Source: CAMEON01 sp045602325 (lineage in GTDB: Bacteria > Bacillota > Clostridia > Oscillospirales > CAG-272). From it: 50,230 nucleotides of DNA. This document shows positions 33,156 through 41,979 of the stretch, piece by piece (position 1 is the stretch's first letter; each line of letters starts with the position of its first letter). The DNA lies in contig JAZSBH010000164.1 in NCBI GenBank assembly GCA_045602325.1, positions 1 to 50,230 of the forward strand, given 5' to 3'. Both the position numbers and the translations under genes were made by a program. Below the pieces are notes generated by a model. The model had not been told where the DNA came from. It ran no database searches and saw only the letters and a list, made by a program, of their open reading frames with translations.

Positions 33156-34763
33156 ATGAAAAGATTCATCGCGCTCATCATCGCGGCTGTCATGGTGCTG
33201 TCCCTGATCCCCGTGATGACCCTTACGTCCTCCGCCGCCGAGGTGACCGGCGACTGGACCACTCTGCGCCGTCCTGCCGACTATTTCGTGGACGAGGAAG
33301 CCGGCGAGACCTACAAGCCCGCTCCCGGTTACGAGTACACCGACGAGGGCTTTACCATCGTCCCCGCCGACTACACCAACCAGACGGTTTATTTCAACAT
33401 TCAGACCAAGGATCCCCAGCCCGTTAAGGAGGGTATCTACCTCCAGTTCCGAGTGGATGATTACATCTACGCCGGCCCCGATAACTCAGCGGATGCCTGG
33501 ATCGGTCTGTCCCTGTGGGATTCGGTCAACCTTCAGCCCGGCAACACCAGCTACGGTGCGGGCTTCGTCTCCCTGCTCCGCGGCTCGGGCGACGGTTCTT
33601 GTACCGCTCAGAATTTCGTCTCCACCCCCTCCTCCGAGGGTGTGACCGGTCAGTTCCAGCATCAGGGCGACGTGGGCTTTGATGTGCCTATGGATGACGA
33701 TAACCGCGAGATCTATACGCTGGAAGTGACCTGGGACGGCTCCGCATACGATATCAAGATCAACGGTGCCTCGGTTCCCGGCTCCAAGGAAGGGATTACC
33801 CAGCTTCTGGAGCAGCAGAGCCCCACGGGCGACCTGTACGTGGGTATCTCCTTCCACTCTACCTATGCCGGCGGTACGGGTGCCTGCACCATTCTGAAGT
33901 ACGGCACCTCCGCAGATGCTGCCGTGACTCCTGTCGGTTCGGATTCCAAGGATCCCGAGGGGAACATCGTGATCTTCCCCGAGCCCATAGATCCTTCCAC
34001 TATTCCGGAGGGGCAGCCTGCCCTTCTGTGGGATGCCAACAGAACCTCCTTCCGCGGCGAGGCCTACGGCGCCGGTGCTTCCTACACTGCCCAGGGTGAC
34101 GGCTCTTACCACGTTAAGGCGGTGGACGCCAATCCCAACGCCATGTGGCACATCAAGAGCTCCTTGTCCTATTTGGCCGAGGATTTCCCGGTTCTGGCCA
34201 TCCTGACCCGTGATTTTTGGGGCAGCGGCGGCTCGCTCTACTACTGCGCCGGCTCGGTGCTGGCCGCCCAGGACAGCTCCAGCCTCACCTGGAGTCTGTA
34301 CGACGAATATAACCTGGAATACGAGGATGAGGCAAACGACGCTGTTTACAACCTCATCGTGATCGATCTGACCGATCTGTGGGAGGGGCGTATCAACGCC
34401 TACCAGCCTCATTTCCAGGTAGGGGACTACACCGATCCCGAGGCGGGTGAGTTTGACATCTGCTGGATGGGTGCCTTCCGCAACGTGGACGATGCCCAGG
34501 CCTACTCCGACGCTTACATGGCCGAGAAGGGGATTGGAGACGGTGCTTCTGCGGATACCACCGAGGCGCCCGCCGAGGTTTCCACCGAGCCTGTAACCGA
34601 GCCTGCAACGGTTCCCGTGACGACTCCCGTGACCCAGCCTGCTGCTTCTGAGCCTACCACCGAGGCTCCCGCCGAGGGCGGCTGTGCCTCCGTGATCGGT
34701 ATGAGCGCCGTGGCTGTTCTGGTTGCCGCCGCTGCCTGCGTCGCGCTGAAGAAAAAGGACTAA
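33156..34763 (+). CDS. Exported surface protein, paralogue 1 (A-type), Gly-Cys C-terminal anchor
   Basis: 535 residues. Signal peptide at 1-28 (MKRFIALIIAAVMVL, then TSSAAE). The first domain (about 30-285) is beta-rich: GDWTTLRRPADY, GIYLQFRVDDYIY, REIYTLEVTWDGSAYDIKIN and TILKYGTSADAA, reminiscent of a jelly-roll lectin fold (inference). The second domain (about 290-470) includes LYYCAGSVL and EFDICWMGAFRNVDDAQAYS. A Thr/Pro/Glu-rich linker follows, then GGCASVIG, about 18 hydrophobic residues and KKKD. No LPXTG motif. Catalytic residues are not recognised. The true start is ATG 33156 (AAAGGA upstream), not the upstream in-frame start. Own promoter and terminator. Confidence 0.85.
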   Translation: MKRFIALIIAAVMVLSLIPVMTLTSSAAEVTGDWTTLRRPADYFVDEEAGETYKPAPGYEYTDEGFTIVPADYTNQTVYFNIQTKDPQPVKEGIYLQFRVDDYIYAGPDNSADAWIGLSLWDSVNLQPGNTSYGAGFVSLLRGSGDGSCTAQNFVSTPSSEGVTGQFQHQGDVGFDVPMDDDNREIYTLEVTWDGSAYDIKINGASVPGSKEGITQLLEQQSPTGDLYVGISFHSTYAGGTGACTILKYGTSADAAVTPVGSDSKDPEGNIVIFPEPIDPSTIPEGQPALLWDANRTSFRGEAYGAGASYTAQGDGSYHVKAVDANPNAMWHIKSSLSYLAEDFPVLAILTRDFWGSGGSLYYCAGSVLAAQDSSSLTWSLYDEYNLEYEDEANDAVYNLIVIDLTDLWEGRINAYQPHFQVGDYTDPEAGEFDICWMGAFRNVDDAQAYSDAYMAEKGIGDGASADTTEAPAEVSTEPVTEPATVPVTTPVTQPAASEPTTEAPAEGGCASVIGMSAVAVLVAAAACVALKKKD

Positions 34764-34769
34764 ATAGTA

Positions 34770-34806
34770 TTGCCTTCTCCGTGTTTTGGCGGAGAGGGCA
34801 ATTTTT
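34770..34806 (+). terminator. Terminator of surface paralogue 1
   Basis: TTGCCTTCTCCG (34770-34781) pairs with CGGAGAGGGCAA (34790-34801) over 12 bp with one G-U, followed by TTTTT (34802-34806). Confidence 0.93.
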
Positions 34807-34855
34807 GTTGCCTTTATGCACAAAAAAAGACTATCTTTCCTGTGAGAAGTGACAA

Positions 34856-34884
34856 TTTACAAATTGCGTAAAATGTGTTATAAT
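34856..34884 (+). promoter_or_regulatory. Promoter of surface paralogue 2
   Basis: TTTACA (34856-34861), 17 nt, TATAAT (34879-34884); ATG 70 nt downstream. Confidence 0.85.
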
Positions 34885-34953
34885 GTATGCGATCGGACAA
34901 CGCATATGTCCGCATATACTGCTGTTGCAGTAAATTTGAAAGGAGAAATTCTT

Positions 34954-36603
34954 ATGAACACCAAGCGCATCATTGCCCTGATCATCTGCGCTGTCATGGT
35001 TCTGACCATGATTCCCGTGGCAGCTTTCACTGCCTCTGCCGCAGAGATTGAGGGTGACTGGACCACCTACCGCTCTGGCGGTGATTATCCTTCCCTGGAT
35101 GACGAGCCCGACGACTCCGGCGAAGAGACTGTCTACAAGCCTGAGGCCGGTTACGAGTACACCTCCGAGGGCTTTACCGTCCTGCAGCCCAGCTACAAGG
35201 ACACTACCCCCTTCATGGTCGTTTCTACCAAGGAGAAGCAGTCCGTTAAGGACGGTATCTACCTCCAGTTCCGCATCGACGACTACTCCTACGACGGCGG
35301 CACCGGTGCTGACCAGTGGATCTGCCTGTCCCTGAACACCGGTAAGGTCGAGGATGGCGCGACCGAGGGCACTGAGGCCGGCCAAGTCACCGGTAAGATC
35401 GCTCCCGGTTCGGTTGAGTACGGCGGCGGCTGGCTGACCCTGATCCGCGGCGTCGGTAACGGTGGCTGCACCATTCTGCCTCACCTGACCGATCCCGCAA
35501 CCGAGGAGTTCGGCGGTACCTTCAACAATATCGGTACCGTTGCCGGTACTGCTCCCATGGACGATGAGGGCCGTGAGATCTACACCTTTGAGGTGAAGTG
35601 GAACGGCTCCGCTTACGAGATGTACGTCAACGGTGTTGCTCAGCCCGGCGACGCTACGACTCTGCTGGAGAAGCTGGATGCCAACGGCGAGTTCTTCGTA
35701 GGTATCGCCATGCAGGCCGGCGTTAAGGACGGTACTGCCGGTCTGACCATTCTGAAGTACGGTACCTCCGAGGCTGATGCTACCACTCCCGTCGGTTCCG
35801 ACTCCAAGGAGCCCGAGCCCAACGAGATGACCATTGCCGACATCATCGATCCTTCCACCATCGAGGCCAACAAGCCCGCTATCCTGTGGGATCCTACTAC
35901 CCGCAAGATCACCGGCGGTAACAACTGCACCTTCACCGCTCTGGGTGACAACACCTGGCGCGTGAACGCTACCGATACTGCCGTGTTCTTCAACTTCAAC
36001 CCCAAGAGAAGCTGGTCCTACGACGCCGTTGACTTCCCCGTGTTCGGTATCATGTTCCGTAACATCTGGGTTGACGGCGGTACCCTGTGGTATGCCGCAG
36101 GTGAGGTCATGGGTGCTCAGAACGACTGCACTCTGCCCTTCTCGGTCTACGACGGCGAGTTCTACGGTGCTGACGAGGAGTATGTATTCGTTCCTTGCGA
36201 CATTTCCGATCTGTGGGAAGGCCGCATCAACACCATCCGTCTGGATCTGGCTATGGCCGATCCCGAGAACCGTGAGTTCGACATCTGCTTCGCAGGTATG
36301 TTCCGCTCCGAGGACGAGGCTTATGCCTACGCTGAGAGCTATCTGATCTCCACCGGCGTGCTCGAAGAGGGCTTCACCAAGGCTCCCGAGACCACTGCTG
36401 CTCCCGAGACCCAGGCTCCCGAGACCGATCCCGTTGACACCAACGCTCCTGTTGACACCAATGCTTCTGCCGGTACCGACGCAACCGAGACCACCGGATC
36501 CGCCGGCGGCGATGCAGAGGGCTGCGCTTCCGTAGTTGGCTTTGGTGCAGCTGCTGTCCTGGTTGCTGCCGCTGCTGCTGTGGTTCTCAAGAAGAAGGAC
36601 TGA
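34954..36603 (+). CDS. Exported surface protein, paralogue 2 (B-type), Gly-Cys C-terminal anchor
   Basis: 549 residues. Signal peptide 1-29 (ALIICAVMVLTMIPV, ending TASAAE). Same two-domain plan as paralogue 1, but its closest relative in the array is paralogue 4: both have GADxWI after DDYSYDGG, LLEKLDANGEF, MQAGVKDGTA, DGGTLWYAAGEV, QNDCT and ENREFDICFAGMFRS. The linker has repeats of Ala-Pro-Glu-Thr and DTNAPVDTNAS, then GCASVVGFGAAAVLVAAAAA and KKKD. Codons are strongly biased, as in the ribosomal genes, suggesting high expression. Start ATG 34954 follows AAAGGAG. Function unknown; a surface glycan-binding role is inferred. Confidence 0.85.
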   Translation: MNTKRIIALIICAVMVLTMIPVAAFTASAAEIEGDWTTYRSGGDYPSLDDEPDDSGEETVYKPEAGYEYTSEGFTVLQPSYKDTTPFMVVSTKEKQSVKDGIYLQFRIDDYSYDGGTGADQWICLSLNTGKVEDGATEGTEAGQVTGKIAPGSVEYGGGWLTLIRGVGNGGCTILPHLTDPATEEFGGTFNNIGTVAGTAPMDDEGREIYTFEVKWNGSAYEMYVNGVAQPGDATTLLEKLDANGEFFVGIAMQAGVKDGTAGLTILKYGTSEADATTPVGSDSKEPEPNEMTIADIIDPSTIEANKPAILWDPTTRKITGGNNCTFTALGDNTWRVNATDTAVFFNFNPKRSWSYDAVDFPVFGIMFRNIWVDGGTLWYAAGEVMGAQNDCTLPFSVYDGEFYGADEEYVFVPCDISDLWEGRINTIRLDLAMADPENREFDICFAGMFRSEDEAYAYAESYLISTGVLEEGFTKAPETTAAPETQAPETDPVDTNAPVDTNASAGTDATETTGSAGGDAEGCASVVGFGAAAVLVAAAAAVVLKKKD

Positions 36604-36635
36604 TTCATTCGGTCTGACCTCTGATACGTAATTTC

Positions 36636-36668
36636 ATCCCCCTTCGCACAAGCGGAGGGGGATTTTTT
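36636..36668 (+). terminator. Terminator of surface paralogue 2
   Basis: ATCCCCCTTCGC, ACAA loop, GCGGAGGGGGAT (36636-36663, one G-U), followed by TTTTTT. Confidence 0.93.
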
Positions 36669-36744
36669 CGGAACAGGCAACAGCCGAGCAACAATCAGTC
36701 AATAGATTGTTTACAAATGTTCCCGTTTTTTTGGAAAATATCTG

Positions 36745-36773
36745 TTGCTTTCTTGCATTTTTTGTGGTATAAT
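36745..36773 (+). promoter_or_regulatory. Promoter of surface paralogue 3
   Basis: TTGCTT (36745-36750), 17 nt, TATAAT (36768-36773); start codon 70 nt downstream, like paralogue 2. Confidence 0.82.
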
Positions 36774-36842
36774 GCTATCATCACCTCTGTGCGCTATGCA
36801 TATGCGACACGCACGGAGAATTTTGAAAGGAGTTTTTTCAAC

Positions 36843-38465
36843 ATGAAAAAGCTGATTGCACTTGTCATCGCCGCTATCATGGTTCTCTCCATGATCCCCG
36901 TGATGGCTATTTCCACCTCCGCCGCCGAGGTTGCAGGCGACTGGACTGTTTGGCGTGACCCCGAGAAGTACGAGGTAGAAGAGGGTGAGGTTTACAAGCC
37001 CGATCCCGGCTACCACTACACCGACGAGGGCTTCACCACCATCTCTCCCGACTGGACCAACTACACCCCTGGTTTCGCAGTCCAGACCAAGGAAGCTCAG
37101 CCCCTGAAGGAGGGCTTCTACCTGCAGTTCCGTGTGGACGACTACCCCTACGGCGGCGAGGACGGCCAGGATCACTGGCTCGCATTCACCATCTCTGACC
37201 GTGAGGGTGTCACCCCCGGTGGTATCGAGTACGGTAACAACTGGCTGTGCCTCATCCGTGGTGCCGGTGAAGGTGCCGCTCAGTGCCAGAGCTTCGTGAC
37301 CACCATGACCACCGATGAGGCTGTCGGCAACTTCGGTCACAAGGGCGACACGAACCTTGAGATCCCCATGGACGACCAGGGTCGTGAGATCTACACCCTT
37401 GAGATCACCTTCGACGGTTCTGCTTATGATGTTAAGGTGAACGGTCTTTCTGTCGCCGGTGTTGCTGACGTCAGCACCAAGCTGAACGAGTGGATCGAGA
37501 GCGGTGAGTACTATGTTGGTATCTCCGTACACTCCGGTGTGAAGGACGCTTCCTCCGCCCTCACCATTCTGAAGTACGGTACCTCTGCCGATGACGCTAC
37601 TACCCCCGTCGGTTCCGACACTCTGGAGCCTGAGGACAACGGACTGGTCTTCGGCGAGCTGAAGAGCCCCGATTCCGTTGCCGCTAACACCCCCGCTCTG
37701 CTGTTCGACGCTACCAAGCCCACCTTCAAGAGCGATCCCGATGGCGTTGACATCAAGCTGACCGCTCAGGGTGACAACTCCTACCACATCACCGCTACCG
37801 GTCCCGCTCCTTACTGGCAGTGGGACATCAAGTCTGATCTGACTTATGCGATCACTGACTTCCCTGTATTCTCCATGGTTCTGAAGAACTTCTGGGGTGA
37901 CAACGGCGGTATCTACTACTGCGCCGGTGACATCATGTCCTGCAACGACAATTACAAGACCTCTTGGTCTATCTACGACGATGGCTGCATGATGTTCGGC
38001 GAGGACGAGGAGTATTCCCTGGTCGTTGTTGATCTGGCTGATCTGGAGCTGATCGACGATGTTATGAAGGCAAGCGACGGCCGTATCCACAACGTTCGTC
38101 CCTTCTTCTCGGTGACCGACACCACCGATCCCGAGATCGCTGAGTGGGACGTTATGTACATGGGTTGGTTCCGCTCTGTTGAGGAGGCTCAGCAGTACGC
38201 TATGGACAGACTGCAGATGGATCCCGTGACCGAGCCCGATGAGACTGAGGCTCCCGACACCCAGGCTCCCGAAACCAACGCTCCTTCTGCTGACACCAAC
38301 GCTCCTTCTGCTGATACCGGCGCTGCCGTTGGTACCGGCGCTGCCGACGAGACCACCGGCTCTGTCGGCGGCGATGATACGGGTTGCGCTTCCGTGGTTG
38401 GCTTTGGTGCAGTTGCTATTCTGGCTGCTGCCGCTGCTGCTGTGGCTCTGAAGAAGAAGGACTAA
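36843..38465 (+). CDS. Exported surface protein, paralogue 3 (A-type), Gly-Cys C-terminal anchor
   Basis: 540 residues. Signal peptide 1-28 (LIALVIAAIMVLSMIPVMA, then STSAAE). It pairs with paralogue 1: both have QTKxxQPxKEG, GTSADxAxTPVGSD, the FWGxxGGxYYCAG segment and an Ala-Gln-x-Tyr near the end of domain 2. It has its own insertion (EDEEYSLVVVDLADLELIDD). Linker with NAPSADT repeats, then GCASVVGFGAVAILAAAAAA and KKKD. Codon usage is the most biased of the array together with paralogue 2. Start ATG 36843 follows AAAGGAG about 10 nt upstream. Function unknown. Confidence 0.85.
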   Translation: MKKLIALVIAAIMVLSMIPVMAISTSAAEVAGDWTVWRDPEKYEVEEGEVYKPDPGYHYTDEGFTTISPDWTNYTPGFAVQTKEAQPLKEGFYLQFRVDDYPYGGEDGQDHWLAFTISDREGVTPGGIEYGNNWLCLIRGAGEGAAQCQSFVTTMTTDEAVGNFGHKGDTNLEIPMDDQGREIYTLEITFDGSAYDVKVNGLSVAGVADVSTKLNEWIESGEYYVGISVHSGVKDASSALTILKYGTSADDATTPVGSDTLEPEDNGLVFGELKSPDSVAANTPALLFDATKPTFKSDPDGVDIKLTAQGDNSYHITATGPAPYWQWDIKSDLTYAITDFPVFSMVLKNFWGDNGGIYYCAGDIMSCNDNYKTSWSIYDDGCMMFGEDEEYSLVVVDLADLELIDDVMKASDGRIHNVRPFFSVTDTTDPEIAEWDVMYMGWFRSVEEAQQYAMDRLQMDPVTEPDETEAPDTQAPETNAPSADTNAPSADTGAAVGTGAADETTGSVGGDDTGCASVVGFGAVAILAAAAAAVALKKKD

Positions 38466-38505
38466 TTTCCGACTTCTGATTCCCGCATGAATCATGAATC
38501 CATTT

Positions 38506-38530
38506 GCCCCTCCGCAATTCGCGGAGGGGC
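38506..38530 (+). terminator. Terminator-like hairpin after surface paralogue 3
   Basis: GCCCCTCCGC (38506-38515), AATTC, GCGGAGGGGC (38521-38530), then TTTGCTATTTT. The stem is strong, the U-tract imperfect. Confidence 0.8.
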
Positions 38531-38578
38531 TTTGCTATTTTGCACAAATCCGACGGGTGTTTTTTTGCGGAATGACGA

Positions 38579-38607
38579 TTGTCAAGCGGGGAAAAATATG
38601 GTATAAT
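38579..38607 (+). promoter_or_regulatory. Promoter of surface paralogue 4
   Basis: TTGTCA (38579-38584), 17 nt, TATAAT (38602-38607); start codon 47 nt downstream. The -35 context GATTGTCAAGC matches that of paralogue 1. Confidence 0.85.
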
Positions 38608-38653
38608 GAAAATGTATCCAATTGGATGCAATGCATTGAAAGGAGACTGCTCT

Positions 38654-40276
38654 ATGAAGAAACGACTTCTGCTTTTGCTTCTGTGCGCCGCTCTGTTGAC
38701 GGCGATGGTGATCATACCGACTGCTCCGACAGCCTCCGCCATGGATATGGAGGGGGATTGGACCACCTACCGATTTGCCAACGAATATCCCGATCCGGAT
38801 GATCCCTACGATCCAAGCGAGATGTATTATAGACCTGAGGCCGGGTATCATTACACGACGGAGGGCTTTTCGGTGATTCCTGCCGACTATAGGAATACCA
38901 CGCCTGCGATGACTGTCATTACCAAGGAAAAACAGGAGGTCAAGAAGGGCGTTTACCTCACGTTTCGCGTGGATGATTTCAGCTACGATGGTGGTAACGG
39001 CGCCGACGAGTGGATCGCGCTGACGCTGTCTACGGAAGACAAGGTCGCCCCGGGCTCCCTTCAATATGGCGGAAGCTGGATGACTTTGATCCGCGGTGAA
39101 GGTCACGGCGATTGCAAGAATCAGATTTACTTGACCGCCCCCTCGACTGAAACCTCGCAAGGCACATTCTTGCCTGCCGGTTCCCACGAGCTTTCTGTCC
39201 CGATGGATGACCGGGGGCGCGAGATCTATACCCTGGAAGTTACTTGGGACGGCTCTGTTTACGGGATGAAGCTCAACGGTGCGGCCGTGCCCGGCGGGGA
39301 AGAAGCCACTGCCCTTCTGGAAAAGCTGGATGCTAACGGAGAGTTCTACGTCGGCATCCATATGCAGGCCGGCGTCAAGGACGGAACTGCGGCGTTGACC
39401 ATACTCAAATACGGCACCTGTGAGGCCGATGCGACGACGCCTGTGGGAACCGACAGTAAGGATGTCGGACCGGGCTGCACTCTTCCTGCCGAACCCCGAC
39501 CTTCGGATCAGGTGCCCAGGAACCAGCCTGCTATTCTGTGGAAGCCCGAGGCGAACACCAGCCTAAGCGGGCATAACTGTAATCCGGTCACGCTGGGAGA
39601 TAGGACGTGGCGGATCCAAGCGACGGATTCCGAGGCTTTCATGCAATTTGCCTCCAAACGCAGTCAGAACTATCTGGCGCAGGATTTCCCTGTGTTCGGT
39701 ATCATGCTTCGTAACTATCGGGGCGAGGATGGCGGGACGCTGTGGTATGCGGCAGGGGAGGTGACCGGGCCTCAAAACGACTGCACCATGCCCTTTTCCA
39801 TCCAAGACGGGAAAATGCTTGAGGACCATGCCACCGGCATGGAGTATATCTTTATTCCCATGGACTTGACTGATTTCTGGGAGGGAACCATCCACGCCAT
39901 TCGCCTGGATTGGTTTTTGCCCGATCCCGAGAACCGCGAGTTTGACATCTGCTTTGCAGGTATGTTCCGCTCGGTGGAGGAGGGGTTGGAATACGCAGAC
40001 GAGTATCTGAGACCCATTTGCACCGGAGGACTTCCGCTTGTAACGGAACCGTCCACCGAGACGTCCGTTTCCGACGGAGAAGTTGAGAATATTCCGGGTT
40101 ACGTGACGGTGGCCCCTGAGACCGTCGAGCCTGCTTTAGAGGGCACCGCCGATGCGGTAGATAAGGATCGGGCTGTCAACGAAATTCTGAGCAAGTACGG
40201 TTGCGCAAATACGCTGGGGGGCGGTATGCTCCTGATGCTGGTAGCCGCTTGCGTGGCACTGAAAAAGAAAAATTAA
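38654..40276 (+). CDS. Exported surface protein, paralogue 4 (B-type, divergent), Gly-Cys C-terminal anchor
   Basis: 540 residues. Signal peptide 1-29 or so (KKRLLLLLLCAALLTAMVII, then TASAMD). It is the B-type relative of paralogue 2 (GVYLTFRVDDFSYDGG, LLEKLDANGEFYVGI, MQAGVKDGTAALTILKYG, DGGTLWYAAGEVTG, DICFAGMFRSVEEG) but more diverged. Its linker lacks the Thr-Pro repeats, and the tail is GCANTLGGGMLLMLVAACVA followed by KKKN. Codon usage is ordinary, unlike paralogues 2 and 3, which fits lower expression or slower maintenance. Start ATG 38654 follows AAAGGAG. Function unknown. Confidence 0.85.
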   Translation: MKKRLLLLLLCAALLTAMVIIPTAPTASAMDMEGDWTTYRFANEYPDPDDPYDPSEMYYRPEAGYHYTTEGFSVIPADYRNTTPAMTVITKEKQEVKKGVYLTFRVDDFSYDGGNGADEWIALTLSTEDKVAPGSLQYGGSWMTLIRGEGHGDCKNQIYLTAPSTETSQGTFLPAGSHELSVPMDDRGREIYTLEVTWDGSVYGMKLNGAAVPGGEEATALLEKLDANGEFYVGIHMQAGVKDGTAALTILKYGTCEADATTPVGTDSKDVGPGCTLPAEPRPSDQVPRNQPAILWKPEANTSLSGHNCNPVTLGDRTWRIQATDSEAFMQFASKRSQNYLAQDFPVFGIMLRNYRGEDGGTLWYAAGEVTGPQNDCTMPFSIQDGKMLEDHATGMEYIFIPMDLTDFWEGTIHAIRLDWFLPDPENREFDICFAGMFRSVEEGLEYADEYLRPICTGGLPLVTEPSTETSVSDGEVENIPGYVTVAPETVEPALEGTADAVDKDRAVNEILSKYGCANTLGGGMLLMLVAACVALKKKN

Positions 40277-40287
40277 ACGAAAATTTT

Positions 40288-40322
40288 AGGGGTGTCTCAA
40301 ATTTTGAATTTGAGACACCCCT
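40288..40322. terminator. 16-bp perfect palindrome between convergent paralogue 4 and antiporter
   Basis: AGGGGTGTCTCAAATT (40288-40303), TTG loop, then the exact complement (40307-40322). No U-tract on the plus strand. On the minus strand an AT-rich run (TAAAATTTTCG) follows. Likely a terminator or a palindromic repeat. Confidence 0.7.
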
Positions 40323-40374
40323 GTTCTGTGTATGGTTCGGTACGAATGCGCATTTTTCCCAAACCAAGCCATGC

Positions 40375-40404
40375 AAAAACCCCGCCTGCCATACGCAAGC
40401 GGGG
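40375..40404 (-). terminator. Terminator of the antiporter gene
   Basis: Minus strand: CCCCGCTTGC pairs with GCAGGCGGGG (10 bp with one G-U; 40380-40404 on the plus strand), followed by TTTTT (40379-40375). Confidence 0.9.
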
Positions 40405-40411
40405 TATCGGG

Positions 40412-41773
40412 TCACGAATTCTTGGAATCATTGGACGCCTTCGCCTTGTGGCGATGGTGGGGGTCGATGACACGGGCTGTCTTGCCTTCGGGCTTTTCGG
40501 TGATGTCACCGGCGCGGGTCAGCGCCCACTTGGTCATCATGGGACCAAAGATCTCGTAGATCAGCACACCGAAGAGCACCACGAACCGAACCGTATTGCC
40601 GATGGTGGTGCCGCCGAAAACGGCATCCCCCGTCACGGTACTGACCATACCCAGCGCCACACCCGCCTGGGGCAGGAGGGTGATGCCCAGGTATTTCACG
40701 GTCTTATCATCGCAATGCACGGCTTTGGCACTGCCAAAAGCACCCAGAATCTTACCCATGGAGCGGAACAGGATGTAGATCACACCGATCAGAATGAACA
40801 CGGGCTCCTTGAAGACGGTCAGATCCAGGCTGGCGCCGCTGATGACGAAAAAGAGCACGAACAGAGGCTTGGTCCACTTCTCGGTTCTCTCCATCATTTC
40901 CTCGGAGGTCTTACAAAGGTTGCAGAAGACCGTACCCAGCATCATGCAGGTGAGCAGGGAGGAAAAGCCGATGTGAATACCGCCCACCTCAAAGTGCAGC
41001 ATGGCCAGCGCCACGGTCAAAAACACGAAGGTGATCATCAGGGTCAGACGGTTGCTGTGAGAATGAAAGTGCTTCTCGATCCAGGACAGGATGGCACCCA
41101 GCACCGCACCCAGAAGCAGAGAGAGTACAATCTCCAGAAGGGGCTCTACCGCCACCGAGATGACGCTGAGCTGACCGCCCTGGAGAGCCTTGGCCACGCC
41201 CATGGAGACTGCGAAGAGGATGAGACCCACCGCGTCGTCCAGCGCGACGATGGGAAGGAGCAGATCGGTCAGAGGACCCTTGGCCTTGTACTGACGCACC
41301 ACCATGAGGGTGGCGGCAGGGGCAGTGGCCGAGGCGATGGCGCCCAGGATGATGCAGGCAGGCAGGGGCAGGTAGTCCACACCCGTGACCGCGATGAGAA
41401 GAAAATGTACCCCAATCAGCGCGGCATCCACCACGACGGTGGCCACCACAGCCTGGATGATACCGATGACGGTGGCTTTCTTACCCGTATGCTTGAGATC
41501 CGACAGGCGGAACTCGTTGCCGATGTCAAAGGCGATGAAGCCCAGGGCGATATCCGAAATGATGGTGAAGGCACCCACGGGGGCAACCGTACTGTTGAAG
41601 CCGAAGCTGAAGCCGCCGATCACGAAACGGCCGATGCAGTATGTACCGATGAGCACGCCTGCAATGAGGTAGGCGGTGACGTCGGGGAGCTTGAGGCGCT
41701 TCAGTACACGGGTCATCATGAGTCCCGCGAACATACATACGGCGATGCTGAGCAGAGTTTGAATGGTTGTCAT
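40412..41773 (-). CDS. Cation/proton antiporter, CPA2/Kef-like
   Basis: 453 residues with 12-13 membrane helices. Family features: IIQAVVATVVVDAALIG, SATAPAATLMVVRQYKAKG (about 157-175) and the paired acidic residues of the ion site in VALDDAVGL (about 184-192); the end has a His/Lys-rich tail (DPHHRHKAKAS). No TrkA-N regulatory domain is attached. It would exchange Na+ or K+ for H+ in the cytoplasmic membrane. The ATG at 41773 follows AAGGAG; the upstream in-frame extension is leader. Confidence 0.88.
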   Translation of the reverse strand: MTTIQTLLSIAVCMFAGLMMTRVLKRLKLPDVTAYLIAGVLIGTYCIGRFVIGGFSFGFNSTVAPVGAFTIISDIALGFIAFDIGNEFRLSDLKHTGKKATVIGIIQAVVATVVVDAALIGVHFLLIAVTGVDYLPLPACIILGAIASATAPAATLMVVRQYKAKGPLTDLLLPIVALDDAVGLILFAVSMGVAKALQGGQLSVISVAVEPLLEIVLSLLLGAVLGAILSWIEKHFHSHSNRLTLMITFVFLTVALAMLHFEVGGIHIGFSSLLTCMMLGTVFCNLCKTSEEMMERTEKWTKPLFVLFFVISGASLDLTVFKEPVFILIGVIYILFRSMGKILGAFGSAKAVHCDDKTVKYLGITLLPQAGVALGMVSTVTGDAVFGGTTIGNTVRFVVLFGVLIYEIFGPMMTKWALTRAGDITEKPEGKTARVIDPHHRHKAKASNDSKNS

Positions 41774-41884
41774 ATTTTCTCCTTGCCCGAGGGTCGCGGG
41801 CGTTGTAATGGTAGGATAGGGAGCGCTGACGAACGGATTCAAAATGTTTTTTGAACCGTATATGAATCTATGCGAACAGAAAGC

Positions 41885-41913
41885 ATTATAGCAGAAACCC
41901 GCCCCAAAGTCAA
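41885..41913 (-). promoter_or_regulatory. Promoter of the antiporter gene
   Basis: Minus strand TTGACT (41913-41908), 17 nt, TATAAT (41890-41885), with extended -10 TG. The 5' leader of about 105 nt has a 9-bp hairpin with one bulge at about 41840-41862. Confidence 0.85.
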
Positions 41914-41979
41914 TGAATAAAACGCCGAATATTCATCAACTTGAAGCGGGTATCATGGGAAGTTTGACAAGAACCGGTT

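Noticed and set aside
33156..40276. LPXTG sortase substrates
   Set aside because: No LPXTG-like motif precedes the hydrophobic tails; all four have Gly-Cys instead.
40292..41854. 520-codon plus-strand open frame
   Set aside because: It is antisense to the antiporter gene, which has membrane helices and ion-site motifs; the plus-strand product is His/Asp/Gly-rich nonsense.
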